Made by a program: the position numbers and the translations under genes. From Flavobacterium petrolei (lineage in GTDB: Bacteria; Bacteroidota; Bacteroidia; Flavobacteriales; Flavobacteriaceae): DNA of 64,000 nucleotides. Below the pieces are notes generated by a model. The model was not told the DNA's origin. It did not search any database and saw only the letters and a program-made list of their open reading frames with translations. Positions 33,894 to 43,515 of this stretch are shown here, in pieces; the first letter of the stretch is position 1, and every line of letters starts with the position of its first letter. The stretch is from the NCBI RefSeq assembly GCF_003314435.2, contig NZ_QNVY02000001.1:558001-622000 (forward strand). Reading direction: 5' to 3'.

Positions 33894-34296
33894 GTTTTTA
33901 TTCTTTAAAAAATTGCATTATAAAACGCTTTTGGGTTAATTGAAGTAAAATATTCTAAACCAAAAAGTAATAATACAACAGCAACAAACTAATATTAACT
34001 ACCATAATAAAAAAAAGACACTGAGATGCGATATTATTAACATTAACGCTGTGCAGATCTTAATGACAAACAAACTTTCACAGGGAAAGTCTACCTTACG
34101 CTAAACGAAAATTCTAGTAACCTCAGCTAGATCTGAAGCTAACTATTAATGAACAAACACTATTTCCTAAGAAATAAACACCACAACCTAGTTCTAATTT
34201 AAGTTTATGGTATCTTTGATTACTTAAAAAATTTAAAAGAATTTCTTTGTTTGAAGAACTCCATATAAAGCTTATAAAAACCTTAAAAATAAAATT
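33894..34296. other. Gene-free gap of about 400 bases
   Basis: Region between the ahcY terminator and the first DoxX-like gene. It holds a -7-like octamer TATCTTTG at 34211-34218 that could serve the DoxX pair. I see no clear small gene, repeat or RNA; a minus-strand open frame reaching into it from the DoxX gene looks spurious. Confidence 0.5.
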
Positions 34297-34635
34297 ATGA
34301 ATACTTATACCATTATCGCCCAACTTGTAATAGCACTGTCTGTAGGTTATGTTTGGATTTTTAGATTTGATAACATTGTAAAAGAATTTAAACAATACGG
34401 ACTTTCTGATTTGACACGAAATATGGTAGGTGCTTCAAAAATAGTGTTAGCAACATTATTAGTAACTGGAATATGGTATCCAGAACTCGTTTTTATCCCT
34501 GCTCTTTTAATGGCTTTTTTAATGGCTTCGGCACAGTTTTTTCATTTCAAAGTAAAAAATCCATGGATCAAACACCTTCCTTCTTTACTTCTTTTGGCAA
34601 TATCTCTTTTTGTGGCACTATACGTTTCCAAATAA
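34297..34635 (+). CDS. DoxX-like small membrane protein
   Basis: A 112-residue inner-membrane protein with four hydrophobic segments, built like the DoxX family: an N-terminal helix, FKQYGLSDLTRNMVGASKI, then a TGIWYPELVFIPALLMAFLM-type core (motif split across helices two and three). Function not known. The next gene, 7 bases on, encodes a protein of the same type and size, suggesting a duplicated pair acting as a heteromer. Confidence 0.75.
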   Translation: MNTYTIIAQLVIALSVGYVWIFRFDNIVKEFKQYGLSDLTRNMVGASKIVLATLLVTGIWYPELVFIPALLMAFLMASAQFFHFKVKNPWIKHLPSLLLLAISLFVALYVSK

Positions 34636-34642
34636 TCAAAAT

Positions 34643-34987
34643 ATGAGTTACCTAGATATACTTATTTTATTTTCAGCAACTTCTTTTCTTATTTACGGAA
34701 TAGCTTATTTTGTATCAACGAACATGAAAAATGAGTTTAAGCGATTTGGACTTGAAAAATTTGGTCCATTAACAGCTTTTTTAGAATTGGCGGGAGCTAT
34801 TGGTTTGTTTATTGGCGTTGGCATTAAGAACAACACTATTTTGCTTCTGGCCTCAGGAGGACTGGCTTTGTTGATGCTTCTTGGTACTGGAGTTCGCATC
34901 AAGATGAAAGATTCTTTATTAATATCTTTACCAGCGTTTTTTTATTTCGTACTTAACACCTACATTTTGTACAGGACTTTAATGTAA
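34643..34987 (+). CDS. DoxX-like small membrane protein (second of pair)
   Basis: A 114-residue protein with four hydrophobic segments, similar in layout to its upstream neighbour: NEFKRFGLEKFGPLTAFLEL matches the FKQYGLSD region of the first, followed by GAIGLFIGVGIKN. I place the start at the ATG of 34643 (MSYLDILIL). An earlier in-frame ATG at 34610 lies inside the upstream gene and would add 11 unlikely residues. Role unknown; operon with the first DoxX-like gene, ended by a strong terminator. Confidence 0.75.
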   Translation: MSYLDILILFSATSFLIYGIAYFVSTNMKNEFKRFGLEKFGPLTAFLELAGAIGLFIGVGIKNNTILLLASGGLALLMLLGTGVRIKMKDSLLISLPAFFYFVLNTYILYRTLM

Positions 34988-35053
34988 ATCTATTCGAAAT
35001 GGTTTTATTTATTTGTCACCAAAATACAATTTAATCAGATTTCAAATTAAAAT

Positions 35054-35096
35054 AAAAAACCCGTCTCGATAAAAATCGAAACGGGTTTTTAAAAAA
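35054..35096. terminator. Bidirectional terminator between the DoxX-like pair and rpmA
   Basis: AAAAACCCGT and ACGGGTTTTT form a stem, with an inner CGAT/ATCG pairing; A and T runs on both sides serve both convergent units. Confidence 0.85.
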
Positions 35097-35109
35097 TTGA
35101 GAAAATCAA

Positions 35110-35376
35110 TTATGCTTCAACTTCGAATGGAAGTATAGAAACATAAGATTTGTTATCTCTTTTCTTTTGGAAGAAAACAACTCCATCTACTCTTGCGTGT
35201 AGGGTGTGATCTTTACTGATGTAAACATTTGCACCTGGATTATGTTTTGAACCTCTTTGTCTTACGATGATGTTCCCAGCAATAGCAGCTTGACCACCAA
35301 ATATCTTAACGCCTAAACGTTTTGATTCTGATTCTCTACCATTCTTAGAACTACCGACACCTTTCTTGTGAGCCAT
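35110..35376 (-). CDS. rpmA: 50S ribosomal protein L27 (bL27)
   Basis: Large-subunit protein of 88 residues whose N-terminus reaches the peptidyl-transferase centre. It begins [16 protein letters not shown] with no cleavable N-terminal extension of the Firmicutes type. [12 protein letters not shown] and [10 protein letters not shown] are conserved. It follows rplU by 23 bases in the standard order. Confidence 0.98.
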   Translation of the reverse strand: MAHKKGVGSSKNGRESESKRLGVKIFGGQAAIAGNIIVRQRGSKHNPGANVYISKDHTLHARVDGVVFFQKKRDNKSYVSILPFEVEA

Positions 35377-35399
35377 GACGTATTAGTTTTATTTTGTTA

Positions 35400-35822
35400 T
35401 TATTCTTGAGTATCTTCTTTTTTAGCTTTAGCTACCTTTTTCTTAGGAGCTTCAACTTCTTCTGTAGTTGCTTCAGCTGCTGCTTTTTTAGGAGCCGCTT
35501 TTTTAGCACCAACACCAGTAATACCTTCAATTACAATTTGAGTAAGATATTGTCTGTGACCATTTCTCTTTTTGTATCCTTTTCTTCTTTTCTTTTTGAA
35601 AACGATAACTTTATCTCCTTTTAAGTGTTGTAACACTTTAGCTTCTACTGAAGCACCTTCTATAGCTGGGGCGCCTAAAGTGATAGTTCCGTTATCATCT
35701 AATAAAAGAACTTTGTCAAAAGAAACTTTTGAACCTTCTTCATTAGTCAAACGGTTAACATAAACCTTTAAGTCTTTGCTTACTTTGAATTGTTGCCCTG
35801 CTATCTCTACGATTGCATACAT
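35400..35822 (-). CDS. rplU: 50S ribosomal protein L21 (bL21)
   Basis: Large-subunit protein of 140 residues. The L21 core (about 1-100) has MYAIVEIAGQQFKV and the basic segment KKKRRKGYKKRNGHRQ. Residues about 105-140 are an extra Ala/Lys/Glu-rich tail, longer than the roughly 103-residue E. coli protein; such tails are common in Bacteroidota. First gene of rplU-rpmA with an excellent promoter (35853-35882). Confidence 0.98.
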   Translation of the reverse strand: MYAIVEIAGQQFKVSKDLKVYVNRLTNEEGSKVSFDKVLLLDDNGTITLGAPAIEGASVEAKVLQHLKGDKVIVFKKKRRKGYKKRNGHRQYLTQIVIEGITGVGAKKAAPKKAAAEATTEEVEAPKKKVAKAKKEDTQE

Positions 35823-35852
35823 ACTGAATTGTTTTAATAATTTTTAAGGTTG

Positions 35853-35882
35853 CAAATATACAATTAAATATTTACCTCGCAA
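35853..35882 (-). promoter_or_regulatory. Promoter of rplU-rpmA
   Basis: On the minus strand TTG (35882-35880), a 19-base spacer and TATATTTG (35860-35853), about 31 bases upstream of the rplU ATG; an exact match to the Bacteroidota consensus. Confidence 0.88.
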
Positions 35883-36059
35883 TTTGTTGAAGAAAAAAAA
35901 TATTTTTTACGCCAGAATTCCTTATTTAAGAAGCTTTTAAACCAAATTTACGAAAGAACATGATGAACTAGTGTTAAATTTCCCACACCGAACTGCTTTT
36001 GTTGTAACAAAAATCTAAAAGCACTACAAACAATACATATTAACAAAATTATTAACCTT

Positions 36060-37385
36060 ATGAAAAATTCATTAATGGCTTTAGGTGCTTTGTTTATGCT
36101 GGGAGGAGTCGCTTCTGCGCAAAAAGTAGCTTTTGAGGAATACAAATTAGACAATGGCTTGCATGTGATCTTGCACAACGACCCATCTGCTCCTACCGTT
36201 ATTACATCAGTAATGTACCATGTGGGTGCCAAAGACGAAAATCCAGAGAGAACTGGTTTTGCTCACTTTTTTGAACATTTATTGTTTGAAGGAACTGAAA
36301 ACATCAAACGTGGTGAGTGGTTTAAGATTGTAACTGGAAACGGTGGTGTAAATAACGCCAATACTACTGATGACAGAACCTATTATTATGAAGTTTTCCC
36401 TTCTAACAACTTAGAATTAGGTTTATGGATGGAAGCAGAAAGAATGTTACACCCAGTAATCAATCAAATTGGTGTTGATACCCAAAACGAAGTAGTAAAG
36501 GAAGAAAAAAGACTTCGTGTTGACAATCAGCCTTATGGAAACTTTTTAGCGGAAGTAAAAAAGAATATCTTCACAAAACACCCGTATCGTTGGGCAACTA
36601 TTGGTTCTATGAGCCATTTAGATGCCGCTACATTAGAAGAGTTCCAAGCTTTCAACAAGAAATTTTACATTCCTAACAATGCTGTTTTGATTGTTGCCGG
36701 TGATTTCAAAAATGAACAAGCCAAGGAATGGATCCAAAAATATTTTGGACCTATCAAAAAAGGTGCTGCTATCCAGAGAGAGACATTTGTTGAAGAACCA
36801 ATTACTCAAACTATAAAAGCTAAATTTGAAGATGCTAATATCCAAATTCCTGCAATTGTAGCGGCGTACAGAACTCCATCTATGAAAACTAGAGATGCTA
36901 GAGTATTGGATATGATTTCTTCTATTTTAAGTGATGGAAAAAGCTCAAGATTATACAAGAAAATAGTTGATGACAAGAAAATGGCCTTACAAATTGGTGC
37001 ATTTAGCAACAGTCAAGAAGATTATGGAAGCTACATCATTTACGGTTTGCCACAAGCTCCAAATACTGCCGAGAATATTCTTGCCGAAATTGACTTGGAA
37101 ATTGTAAAACTACAAACAGAATTGATTTCTGAAAAAGATCTACAAAAGCTACAAAACAAATTCGAAAACCAATATGTAAACAGCAACTCGACCATTGACG
37201 GTATCGCTGACAACTTGGCTTCTTATCATTTGTTATACGGTGATGTAAACTTAATCAACACCGAAATCGAAATCTACCATTCTATCACTCGTGAGGAAAT
37301 CAGAGATATTGCCAAGAAATATTTAAATCCAAACCAAAGATTAGTTTTGGATTATGTTCCATCTAAAGACAAAGCTCAAAACTAA
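36060..37385 (+). CDS. M16 zinc protease, catalytic member of a pair
   Basis: Exported insulinase-family peptidase of 441 residues with a signal peptide (about 1-20, ending ASAQ). The inverted zinc motif HFFEH (HxxEH, about residues 69-73) is intact in GFAHFFEHLLFEGT, and the downstream Glu region EVVKEEKRLRVDNQ is present. These periplasmic proteases usually work as heterodimers with a non-catalytic partner, and the next gene (11 bases on) fits that role. Substrate unknown. Confidence 0.93.
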   Translation: MKNSLMALGALFMLGGVASAQKVAFEEYKLDNGLHVILHNDPSAPTVITSVMYHVGAKDENPERTGFAHFFEHLLFEGTENIKRGEWFKIVTGNGGVNNANTTDDRTYYYEVFPSNNLELGLWMEAERMLHPVINQIGVDTQNEVVKEEKRLRVDNQPYGNFLAEVKKNIFTKHPYRWATIGSMSHLDAATLEEFQAFNKKFYIPNNAVLIVAGDFKNEQAKEWIQKYFGPIKKGAAIQRETFVEEPITQTIKAKFEDANIQIPAIVAAYRTPSMKTRDARVLDMISSILSDGKSSRLYKKIVDDKKMALQIGAFSNSQEDYGSYIIYGLPQAPNTAENILAEIDLEIVKLQTELISEKDLQKLQNKFENQYVNSNSTIDGIADNLASYHLLYGDVNLINTEIEIYHSITREEIRDIAKKYLNPNQRLVLDYVPSKDKAQN

Positions 37386-37396
37386 GATATATCATT

Positions 37397-39445
37397 ATGA
37401 AAAAATCAATATTAATTTTATCAAGCTTGTTCTTAACAGTAATCATGCAAGGACAAATCATCCCTCAGCCAAAACCCGGAGTCGTTCCAACGATAAAAAT
37501 TGGAAAACCGGTAACCTTTGAATTAAAAAATGGTTTAAAAGTTATGGTCGTTGAAAACCATAAATTACCAAGAGTAGCATTCAGTCTTACTTTAGACAAT
37601 GATCCGTATGCTGAAGGCGACAAAAAAGGAGTAGCTGACATGACCAGTACTTTAATTGGAAGCGGTACCATAAAAATTTCGAAAGCAGCTTTCAATGAAG
37701 AAGTTGATTTTCTGGGAGCCAACATCAATTTTAGTTCTAATGGAGCTTCAGCAAGTGCATTATCTAAATATTCTGGAAGAGTATTGGAATTAATGGCTGA
37801 CGGTGCATTAAACCCAAACTTCACCCAAGAAGAATTTGATAAAGAGAAAACAAAACTTATTGAAGGTTTAAAAGCGAATGAAAAAAGCGTTTCAGCAGTT
37901 GCAGCTAGAGTAGTAGATGTTTTGACTTACGGGAAAAACCATCCTGCTGGAGAATATGTAAGTGAAGCTACGTTGAAAAACGTAACTCTTGCTGATGTTA
38001 AAGCGAATTACAATACTTATTTTGTTCCAAGTAATGCTTACCTAATTATTGTGGGTGATGTAAAATTCAACGAAACAAAAAAAATGGTAGAGAAATTCTT
38101 TGGTTCATGGAAAAAAGCAACTGCTCCATCGACAACTTTTAATGATCCAAAAGACGTTCAGTATTCACAAATCAACTTTATTGACATGCCTAATGCAGTT
38201 CAATCAGAAGTTGCAGTTGTAAATATTTCGAACCTTAAAATGACTGACCCTGATTATTTTGCTGTCTTAGTTGCCAATCAAATCCTAGGAGGTGATTTCA
38301 ATAGCTATATCAACATGAACCTAAGAGAAGCTCACGGATGGACGTACGGCGCTAGAACTAGTATTTCTGGTGACAAACGCGTTTCTACTTTCAATGCCTC
38401 TACACAAGTTCGTAATGCCGTAACTGATAGCACGGTTGTTGAAATCTTCAAAGAATTCAAAAAAATCAGAACAGAGAAAGTGACTGATGAAATGTTAGCC
38501 AATGTAAAAGCAGGATACATAGGACGATTTGTAATGCAAATTGAAAAACCACAAACGGTAGCAGGATATGCTTTGAGAATTCAAACACAAAGTTTACCGG
38601 CTGACTTCTATGAAAATTACATCAAAAACATCAGTGCTGTAACAGCAGATGATATTTTGAGAGTAGCCAATAAATACTTCTTGGCAGACAACAGCAGAAT
38701 TGTAATAGTAGGAAAAGCAGCTGATGTAGCTCCTAGTTTAGAAAAATTAAAATTCCCGGTATCGTACTTTGATAAATACGGAAACCCAACGGCTAAACCT
38801 GAGTTCAAAAAATCAGTTCCAGCTGGAGTTACTGCAAAAAGCGTTATTGACAATTACATCAAAGCTATTGGCGGCGAAAAAGCAGCATTAGAAGTAAAAA
38901 CAATCGCAATGAATGGAACTACTACAATTCCACAAGCACCTTCTCCATTAAATTTTACTTCTAAAATTGATGCCAAAGGAAAACTTATGGTTGAATTAGC
39001 CATGGGAACGATGAGTATCATGAAACAAGTAGTAAATGAAAAAGGAGCTTACGTAATGCAGCAAGGACAACGTCAAAACATCGAAGGAACGATGCTAACA
39101 GACATGAGAGCAGCTGCAACACCTTTTGAAGAATTATCTCTTTCTAAAAAACAAGGTTTAACACTAGAAACTATCGAGTCTATTAATGGAAAAGACGCTT
39201 ACGCTGTTAAGAACGGTAAAACTACTCTATATTATGATGTAGTTTCTGGTTTAAAATTAGCAGAATCTAAAGTGGTAGAACAAGGTGGTCAAAGCATCAC
39301 ACAAACTACAAATTATGCAGATTACAAAGAAGTAAAAGGAGTTAAAGTTCCTTTTAATATCATCCAAAATGTAGGTTTTGAATTAGACATAAAAATGTCT
39401 GACGTTAAAATCAACGAAGGTGTTTCGGATGCTGATTTTCTATAA
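37397..39445 (+). CDS. M16-family protein without the HxxEH motif, with a C-terminal extra domain
   Basis: A 682-residue exported protein: signal peptide (about 1-20, ending MQGQ), two M16 halves (about 35-455), and an extra C-terminal domain (about 470-682) resembling outer-membrane lipoprotein-carrier-like beta domains. Where the catalytic partner has HxxEH, this one reads GVADMTSTL, so it cannot bind zinc in the usual way. In M16 pairs such a subunit supplies the substrate-gripping half (R/Y pair). Operon with the catalytic member. Confidence 0.9.
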   Translation: MKKSILILSSLFLTVIMQGQIIPQPKPGVVPTIKIGKPVTFELKNGLKVMVVENHKLPRVAFSLTLDNDPYAEGDKKGVADMTSTLIGSGTIKISKAAFNEEVDFLGANINFSSNGASASALSKYSGRVLELMADGALNPNFTQEEFDKEKTKLIEGLKANEKSVSAVAARVVDVLTYGKNHPAGEYVSEATLKNVTLADVKANYNTYFVPSNAYLIIVGDVKFNETKKMVEKFFGSWKKATAPSTTFNDPKDVQYSQINFIDMPNAVQSEVAVVNISNLKMTDPDYFAVLVANQILGGDFNSYINMNLREAHGWTYGARTSISGDKRVSTFNASTQVRNAVTDSTVVEIFKEFKKIRTEKVTDEMLANVKAGYIGRFVMQIEKPQTVAGYALRIQTQSLPADFYENYIKNISAVTADDILRVANKYFLADNSRIVIVGKAADVAPSLEKLKFPVSYFDKYGNPTAKPEFKKSVPAGVTAKSVIDNYIKAIGGEKAALEVKTIAMNGTTTIPQAPSPLNFTSKIDAKGKLMVELAMGTMSIMKQVVNEKGAYVMQQGQRQNIEGTMLTDMRAAATPFEELSLSKKQGLTLETIESINGKDAYAVKNGKTTLYYDVVSGLKLAESKVVEQGGQSITQTTNYADYKEVKGVKVPFNIIQNVGFELDIKMSDVKINEGVSDADFL

Positions 39446-39467
39446 TCAAATCTTGAATAAATAATCA

Positions 39468-39491
39468 AAGGCTGTCTTTTTAGGCAGCCTT
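39468..39491 (+). terminator. Weak terminator after the M16 pair
   Basis: AAGGCTG pairs with CAGCCTT around a 10-base T-rich loop between convergent genes; the following T run is short. Confidence 0.5.
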
Positions 39492-39515
39492 CATTGTTTA
39501 ATACTGTTATTGAAC

Positions 39516-40382
39516 CTATTTCTTAGCTGATAAATACACGCCAATTAAAACAATAAAAGCGCCAAAAAACTGAACCGGCGTCAACATTTCATTGTCTAAT
39601 AACCCCCAGCAAAAAGCAACAACGGGAATCAAATACGTTACCGAAGTAGCAAAAACAGGCGAAGACATTTGGATCAATTTAAAAAATAGAATATTCGCAA
39701 TTCCGGTTCCTACAACCCCAAGAACCATTATAAATAAAACCGCTTCCTGCACTTTAACATCGTGCACCACTTCGAAAAATCCAGAGAAAAATAAGATTAG
39801 GGATGCCGGAAAAAACAACACCATAAAATTCCCGGTAGTAATGCTCAATGGACTCAAATCATGCAAATATTTTTTGATTAAATTTACATTTATTGCATAA
39901 CATATAGAAGCTATTAAAACCAAAATAGCATAATAATAGTTTTGTTCCGGATGATGAATAGCACCATTCAAAATCAACAAAGCGCTTCCTATTAAACCAA
40001 TTAGAATCCCAAAAATCTGATTTCTTTTAAACTGCAATCCAAAAACTAATGCACCCAGAATTAATGTATTCAAAGGAGTAAGCGAATTCAAAATAGAACT
40101 AACAGAACTATCAATTTCGGTTTGGGCAATTGCAAACAAATAAGCCGGAATAAATGTCCCGAATAAAGAAGTCAAGGCAATGTATTTCCATTTATGTGCC
40201 GGAATTTTAGACAAACTTTTGAACCCGATCAACAATAAAAAAACAGCTGCAAAAATAATTCGCAACGATCCCAATTGCAAAGCTGTTAAACCGATTAATC
40301 CTTTTTTTATCAGTATAAATGAACTTCCCCAAACCAAGGCAAGAACCATCAAGTACACCCATTTTAATTGCTTTGATTCCAT
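39516..40382 (-). CDS. EamA/DMT-superfamily exporter
   Basis: Inner-membrane transporter of 288 residues with ten hydrophobic segments, two EamA repeats (about 8-138 and 150-286). Family marks: LALVWGSSFILIKKGL (about 13-28), LFGTFIPAYLFAIAQ and ATSVTYLIPVVAFCWG. Substrate (often amino acids or metabolites) cannot be inferred. Monocistronic, divergent from the HMA lipoprotein gene. Confidence 0.9.
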   Translation of the reverse strand: MESKQLKWVYLMVLALVWGSSFILIKKGLIGLTALQLGSLRIIFAAVFLLLIGFKSLSKIPAHKWKYIALTSLFGTFIPAYLFAIAQTEIDSSVSSILNSLTPLNTLILGALVFGLQFKRNQIFGILIGLIGSALLILNGAIHHPEQNYYYAILVLIASICYAINVNLIKKYLHDLSPLSITTGNFMVLFFPASLILFFSGFFEVVHDVKVQEAVLFIMVLGVVGTGIANILFFKLIQMSSPVFATSVTYLIPVVAFCWGLLDNEMLTPVQFFGAFIVLIGVYLSAKK

Positions 40383-40441
40383 AAAAATAATTTTGCCCCA
40401 AAATTGTAATTATTTTATGAATTAGTCCTTCTTTTTTTAAT

Positions 40442-40449
40442 TAATTTTG
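40442..40449 (+). promoter_or_regulatory. -7 box of the HMA lipoprotein gene
   Basis: TAATTTTG on the + strand, about 42 bases upstream of the ATG. Confidence 0.45.
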
Positions 40450-40491
40450 CAACACACAAACATGCTTTTAATCTTTTAAATTTTCAATATA

Positions 40492-40869
40492 ATGAATATC
40501 AAAAAATCAATCGTAACGATAGTACTTACCAGTGTTTTATTTGTAGGTTGTAAGGAAAAAGAAACAGAGATGGCTGCAAAAGAAACTGCAATTACAGAAG
40601 CTCCAAAAGTTAAAAAAGAAATTGCTGCTGCTAATCTTCAAACAGCGAGTTTCTCTGTAGAAGGAATGACATGCGCTGTAGGCTGCGCCAAAACTATTCA
40701 AGAAGATTTGACCGCACTGGATGGTGTCCAAAAAGCAACGGTAGATTTTGATACAAAATTAGCCACAGTAACTTTTGACAAAACAGTTCAAACACCAGCA
40801 AAACTAACAACAGTTGTCGAAGCTGCTGCCGATGGTAAAACGTATAAAGTTTCGAAGATGAAGTCGTAA
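40492..40869 (+). CDS. Heavy-metal-associated (HMA) domain lipoprotein
   Basis: A 125-residue predicted lipoprotein: signal peptide and lipobox VLFVGC (Cys20), a charged Glu/Lys/Ala linker, then an HMA domain (about 53-118). The metal loop is GMTCAVGC, so the two cysteines (Cys61 and Cys65) are spaced CxxxC rather than the canonical CxxC; this form recurs in Bacteroidota. Probably binds Cu(I) or another soft metal in the periplasm. No metal ATPase lies nearby. Monocistronic with a terminator. Confidence 0.9.
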   Translation: MNIKKSIVTIVLTSVLFVGCKEKETEMAAKETAITEAPKVKKEIAAANLQTASFSVEGMTCAVGCAKTIQEDLTALDGVQKATVDFDTKLATVTFDKTVQTPAKLTTVVEAAADGKTYKVSKMKS

Positions 40870-40893
40870 ATTGACTTTTACATTTTTTACTGC

Positions 40894-40926
40894 AAAGCAT
40901 TCTCTTAATGGGGATGCTTTTTTTTT
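40894..40926 (+). terminator. Intrinsic terminator of the HMA lipoprotein gene
   Basis: AAAGCAT pairs with ATGCTTT around a 13-base loop, followed by nine T residues counted from the stem. Confidence 0.75.
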
Positions 40927-41059
40927 CCATCTAAGTCATTGAAAGTCCTTTTAGAAAGCTCGGAATTTAGTATTCACGGGCCTATTTGCACTTAAATGTC
41001 TTATATGTTGTTAAAGATTATTTATTGTTAAGCAATATTTTGGTAAATCTTTATCCTTG

Positions 41060-41623
41060 TTATTTCCACTTTAAGGTCTCCATTAGTCGCTGCATGTCAT
41101 TTTTGACATAACTTGCTGCTGGCATAATAGAATCATAATTAGGTTTTGCATAAAAATAAACAGAACCAGTTACAAAATGTCTGGTACTGTCCGTGGCATA
41201 AAATTGTGAATTTGTTGCCGCATTTCCTTCTACCTGGTAAAACATCCCGTACACTTTTTTGTCTGAATTCAAATAGGGTTGTTCCAGAATATCATCTGCT
41301 TTTATAACATGCTCAAAAGTCAGTTTTTGAGCATCACGCAACAGTTCATTAATGTTTTTGGTTACTGGTTTATACGTCAAATAAATAGTTGCTTTCATTT
41401 TCGGGTATGTAATCGTCAAACCACAATTCTTGTCTTTTTTTATAACCGCATCAGAATTCATTTCGAATGTGAAAGGACATTCGTTTTCGAAATTTACATA
41501 TTTAGCTTCTGGATAATCCAATCGCAAATAGCTAGAAGGTTTTGGCAAGACATCATCTTTGCAACTAAAAACCAACAATGATATTATACTTATTATTGAA
41601 AAAGGGACTATTTTTTTTAACAT
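41060..41623 (-). CDS. gldD: Gliding motility lipoprotein GldD
   Basis: Lipoprotein needed for Flavobacterium gliding and type IX secretion. The 187-residue product has a signal peptide and lipobox LLVFSC (Cys21), then a soluble domain with LRLDYPEAKYVNFENECPFTF-like N-terminal segment (two conserved Cys) and ending in VKNDMQRLMETLKWK. Length fits GldD. It follows gldE, the order known from F. johnsoniae (mutY, ssb, gldE, gldD). Confidence 0.93.
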   Translation of the reverse strand: MLKKIVPFSIISIISLLVFSCKDDVLPKPSSYLRLDYPEAKYVNFENECPFTFEMNSDAVIKKDKNCGLTITYPKMKATIYLTYKPVTKNINELLRDAQKLTFEHVIKADDILEQPYLNSDKKVYGMFYQVEGNAATNSQFYATDSTRHFVTGSVYFYAKPNYDSIMPAASYVKNDMQRLMETLKWK

Positions 41624-41711
41624 CTTTTTTCTAAATTTATTTAATCTTTTCTTTTTCTAAAGAAACACATTTCACAATGATTCTGATTGCTTCGAGGGTT
41701 TAAGTCGAGGA

Positions 41712-43007
41712 TTACTCAAGAGTTACTTTTATTTGCTTTACCCTTTTTTGATCCACGGCTTCAACTGTAAACAAGCAATTTTCGAATGAAATTTTCTGAT
41801 TTTTTTTCGGAAAATTTCCCAAAATCTCAAGAATAAAACCAGCCAATGTTTCAGCTTCTCCTTTTTTGATTTCGAATAACTCTTCATCAACATCAATGAT
41901 TCGATAAAAATCCTTAAGGTTTATTTTTCCTTCAAAAAGGTAATTTTTATCGTCAATTTGAGAAAAATTAATATGTTCATCGTCAAATTCATCGCTGATA
42001 TCTCCAACAATTTCTTCAATGACGTCTTCAAGTGAAACTAATCCTGATGTTCCGCCATATTCATCAACAACGATAGCCAAATGACTTTTCATGCTTTGAA
42101 AATCTTTTAAAAGATTATCCAATTTTTTATTTTCAGGAACAAAGAAAGGCTCTCGCAACAACGATTTCCAGTCAAATTCATTTGTATTAATATGTGGCAA
42201 CAAATCTTTAACAAACAAAACGCCTTCTATCTGATCTATATTGTCTCGATACACCGGAATTCTGGAATACCCTTTTTCTATAATTTTAGGGCAAATAACG
42301 GCAAAGGTTTCGTCTATTTCTAAAGCAAAAATATCGATTCTGGGACTCATCACTTGTCTGGTATCTGTATTTCCAAAGCTTACAATTCCTTCTAAAATTT
42401 TTTGCTCTTCTGTAGAAGTTTCATCCGATGCTGTTAATTCTAAGGCTTGTGATAATTGGTCAACAGAAAAATTTGTTTTTTGCTTCGCTAATTTATTGTG
42501 GAAATAAATCGTTGCCGCTCGCATAGGCAAACTTATTGGCGAAAGCAATTTGTCCAAAAAAGCAATTGGATACACAATTCCCTTGGCAAACTTTACATTA
42601 TTTCTGCTGGCATACACTTTCGGCAAAACTTCGCCAAATAACAAAATCAAAAAAGTAGCGGCCAATACTTCCAAAGTAAATTTTAAAAGTGGCGCTGTGA
42701 TTTCCGAAAAAATAGTATTTCCAACTACTGAAAACAAAAGTATTATGGAGATATTGATGAAATTATTCGCAACCAGAAGTGTTGCAACCAATTTTTTGGG
42801 TTTTGCTAAAAGCGAAACAATAATTTTCCCTTTGGAGTTATTTCCCTGTATCGTTTCGTCGATGTCTTTTTGTGACAACGAAAACAAGGCTACTTCAGCT
42901 CCTGAAATTAATGCGGAACAAAACAGCAAAATGGCAATTCCTATAAAACCAAACACTACTGTAGTATCAATAGCGTAAGAAAAAAATAAACTGGGCTCTG
43001 GGTCCAA
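41712..43007 (-). CDS. gldE: Gliding motility protein GldE (CNNM/CBS/CorC-HlyC)
   Basis: Inner-membrane protein of 431 residues: DUF21/CNNM region with about four membrane helices (13-190), a CBS-domain pair (about 205-335) and a C-terminal CorC-HlyC domain (about 345-431). Motifs include ISGAEVALFSLSQKD and IVVDEYGGTSGLVSLEDVIEEIVGDI-type core in the second CBS. Supports GldD function in gliding; related proteins are Mg/Co transporters. Between ssb (23 bases upstream) and gldD. Confidence 0.93.
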   Translation of the reverse strand: MDPEPSLFFSYAIDTTVVFGFIGIAILLFCSALISGAEVALFSLSQKDIDETIQGNNSKGKIIVSLLAKPKKLVATLLVANNFINISIILLFSVVGNTIFSEITAPLLKFTLEVLAATFLILLFGEVLPKVYASRNNVKFAKGIVYPIAFLDKLLSPISLPMRAATIYFHNKLAKQKTNFSVDQLSQALELTASDETSTEEQKILEGIVSFGNTDTRQVMSPRIDIFALEIDETFAVICPKIIEKGYSRIPVYRDNIDQIEGVLFVKDLLPHINTNEFDWKSLLREPFFVPENKKLDNLLKDFQSMKSHLAIVVDEYGGTSGLVSLEDVIEEIVGDISDEFDDEHINFSQIDDKNYLFEGKINLKDFYRIIDVDEELFEIKKGEAETLAGFILEILGNFPKKNQKISFENCLFTVEAVDQKRVKQIKVTLE

Positions 43008-43030
43008 ATTAGTTAAGATTAATTAAACAA

Positions 43031-43471
43031 TCAGAATGGCAAGTCATTAATAGGCAAGACATTATTTTCCGAGTCAAAATTAGTGTTTTTCGGAACATCA
43101 ACTGCAGGAATTTGTTTGTTGTTTTCACTGTCTTTTTTTGTGGAAAGAAAAGTGAATTCGGTTACCTGAATTTCTGTGGTGTGTTTTGTACTTCCATCCT
43201 CTGATTGCCATTGGCGGGATTTAATGCGGCCTTCCACGTAAATTTTATCTCCTTTAGAAAGGTATTTTTCACAAAGTTCAGCCGCTTTATTGCGTACTAC
43301 CAGATTATGCCACTCTGTAGAAGTGATTTTTTCGTTGGTAGTTTTGTTGATGTACACTTCGTTTGTAGCCAATTGAAATCTTCCGATACAATTGCCACCA
43401 TCAAAATAATGCATTTTGATGTCGTCGCCAAGAAAACCAATTAGCATAACCTTATTTAATGTTCCGTTCAT
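43031..43471 (-). CDS. ssb: Single-stranded DNA-binding protein
   Basis: Protects single-stranded DNA and recruits repair enzymes. The 146-residue protein has an OB fold (about 1-108) starting MNGTLNKVMLIGFLGDD, with YVEGRIKSRQW, a short linker, and the partner-binding tail PINDLPF at the end. Located between mutY and gldE, as in F. johnsoniae. A -7 box lies in the 44-base mutY-ssb gap, so it can start its own transcript. Confidence 0.95.
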   Translation of the reverse strand: MNGTLNKVMLIGFLGDDIKMHYFDGGNCIGRFQLATNEVYINKTTNEKITSTEWHNLVVRNKAAELCEKYLSKGDKIYVEGRIKSRQWQSEDGSTKHTTEIQVTEFTFLSTKKDSENNKQIPAVDVPKNTNFDSENNVLPINDLPF

Positions 43472-43491
43472 TTTAGAATATGGTATTTCAT

Positions 43492-43499
43492 CAAAGGTA
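43492..43499 (-). promoter_or_regulatory. -7 box of ssb-gldE-gldD
   Basis: TACCTTTG on the minus strand, 20 bases upstream of the ssb ATG, inside the mutY-ssb gap. Confidence 0.5.
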
Positions 43500-43515
43500 C
43501 ATTTTTTTAGAAACT

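Noticed and set aside
34123..34395. 90-codon minus-strand frame partly in the 33.9-34.3 kb gap
   Set aside because: Overlaps the start of the first DoxX-like gene, no domain, no promoter or terminator of its own.
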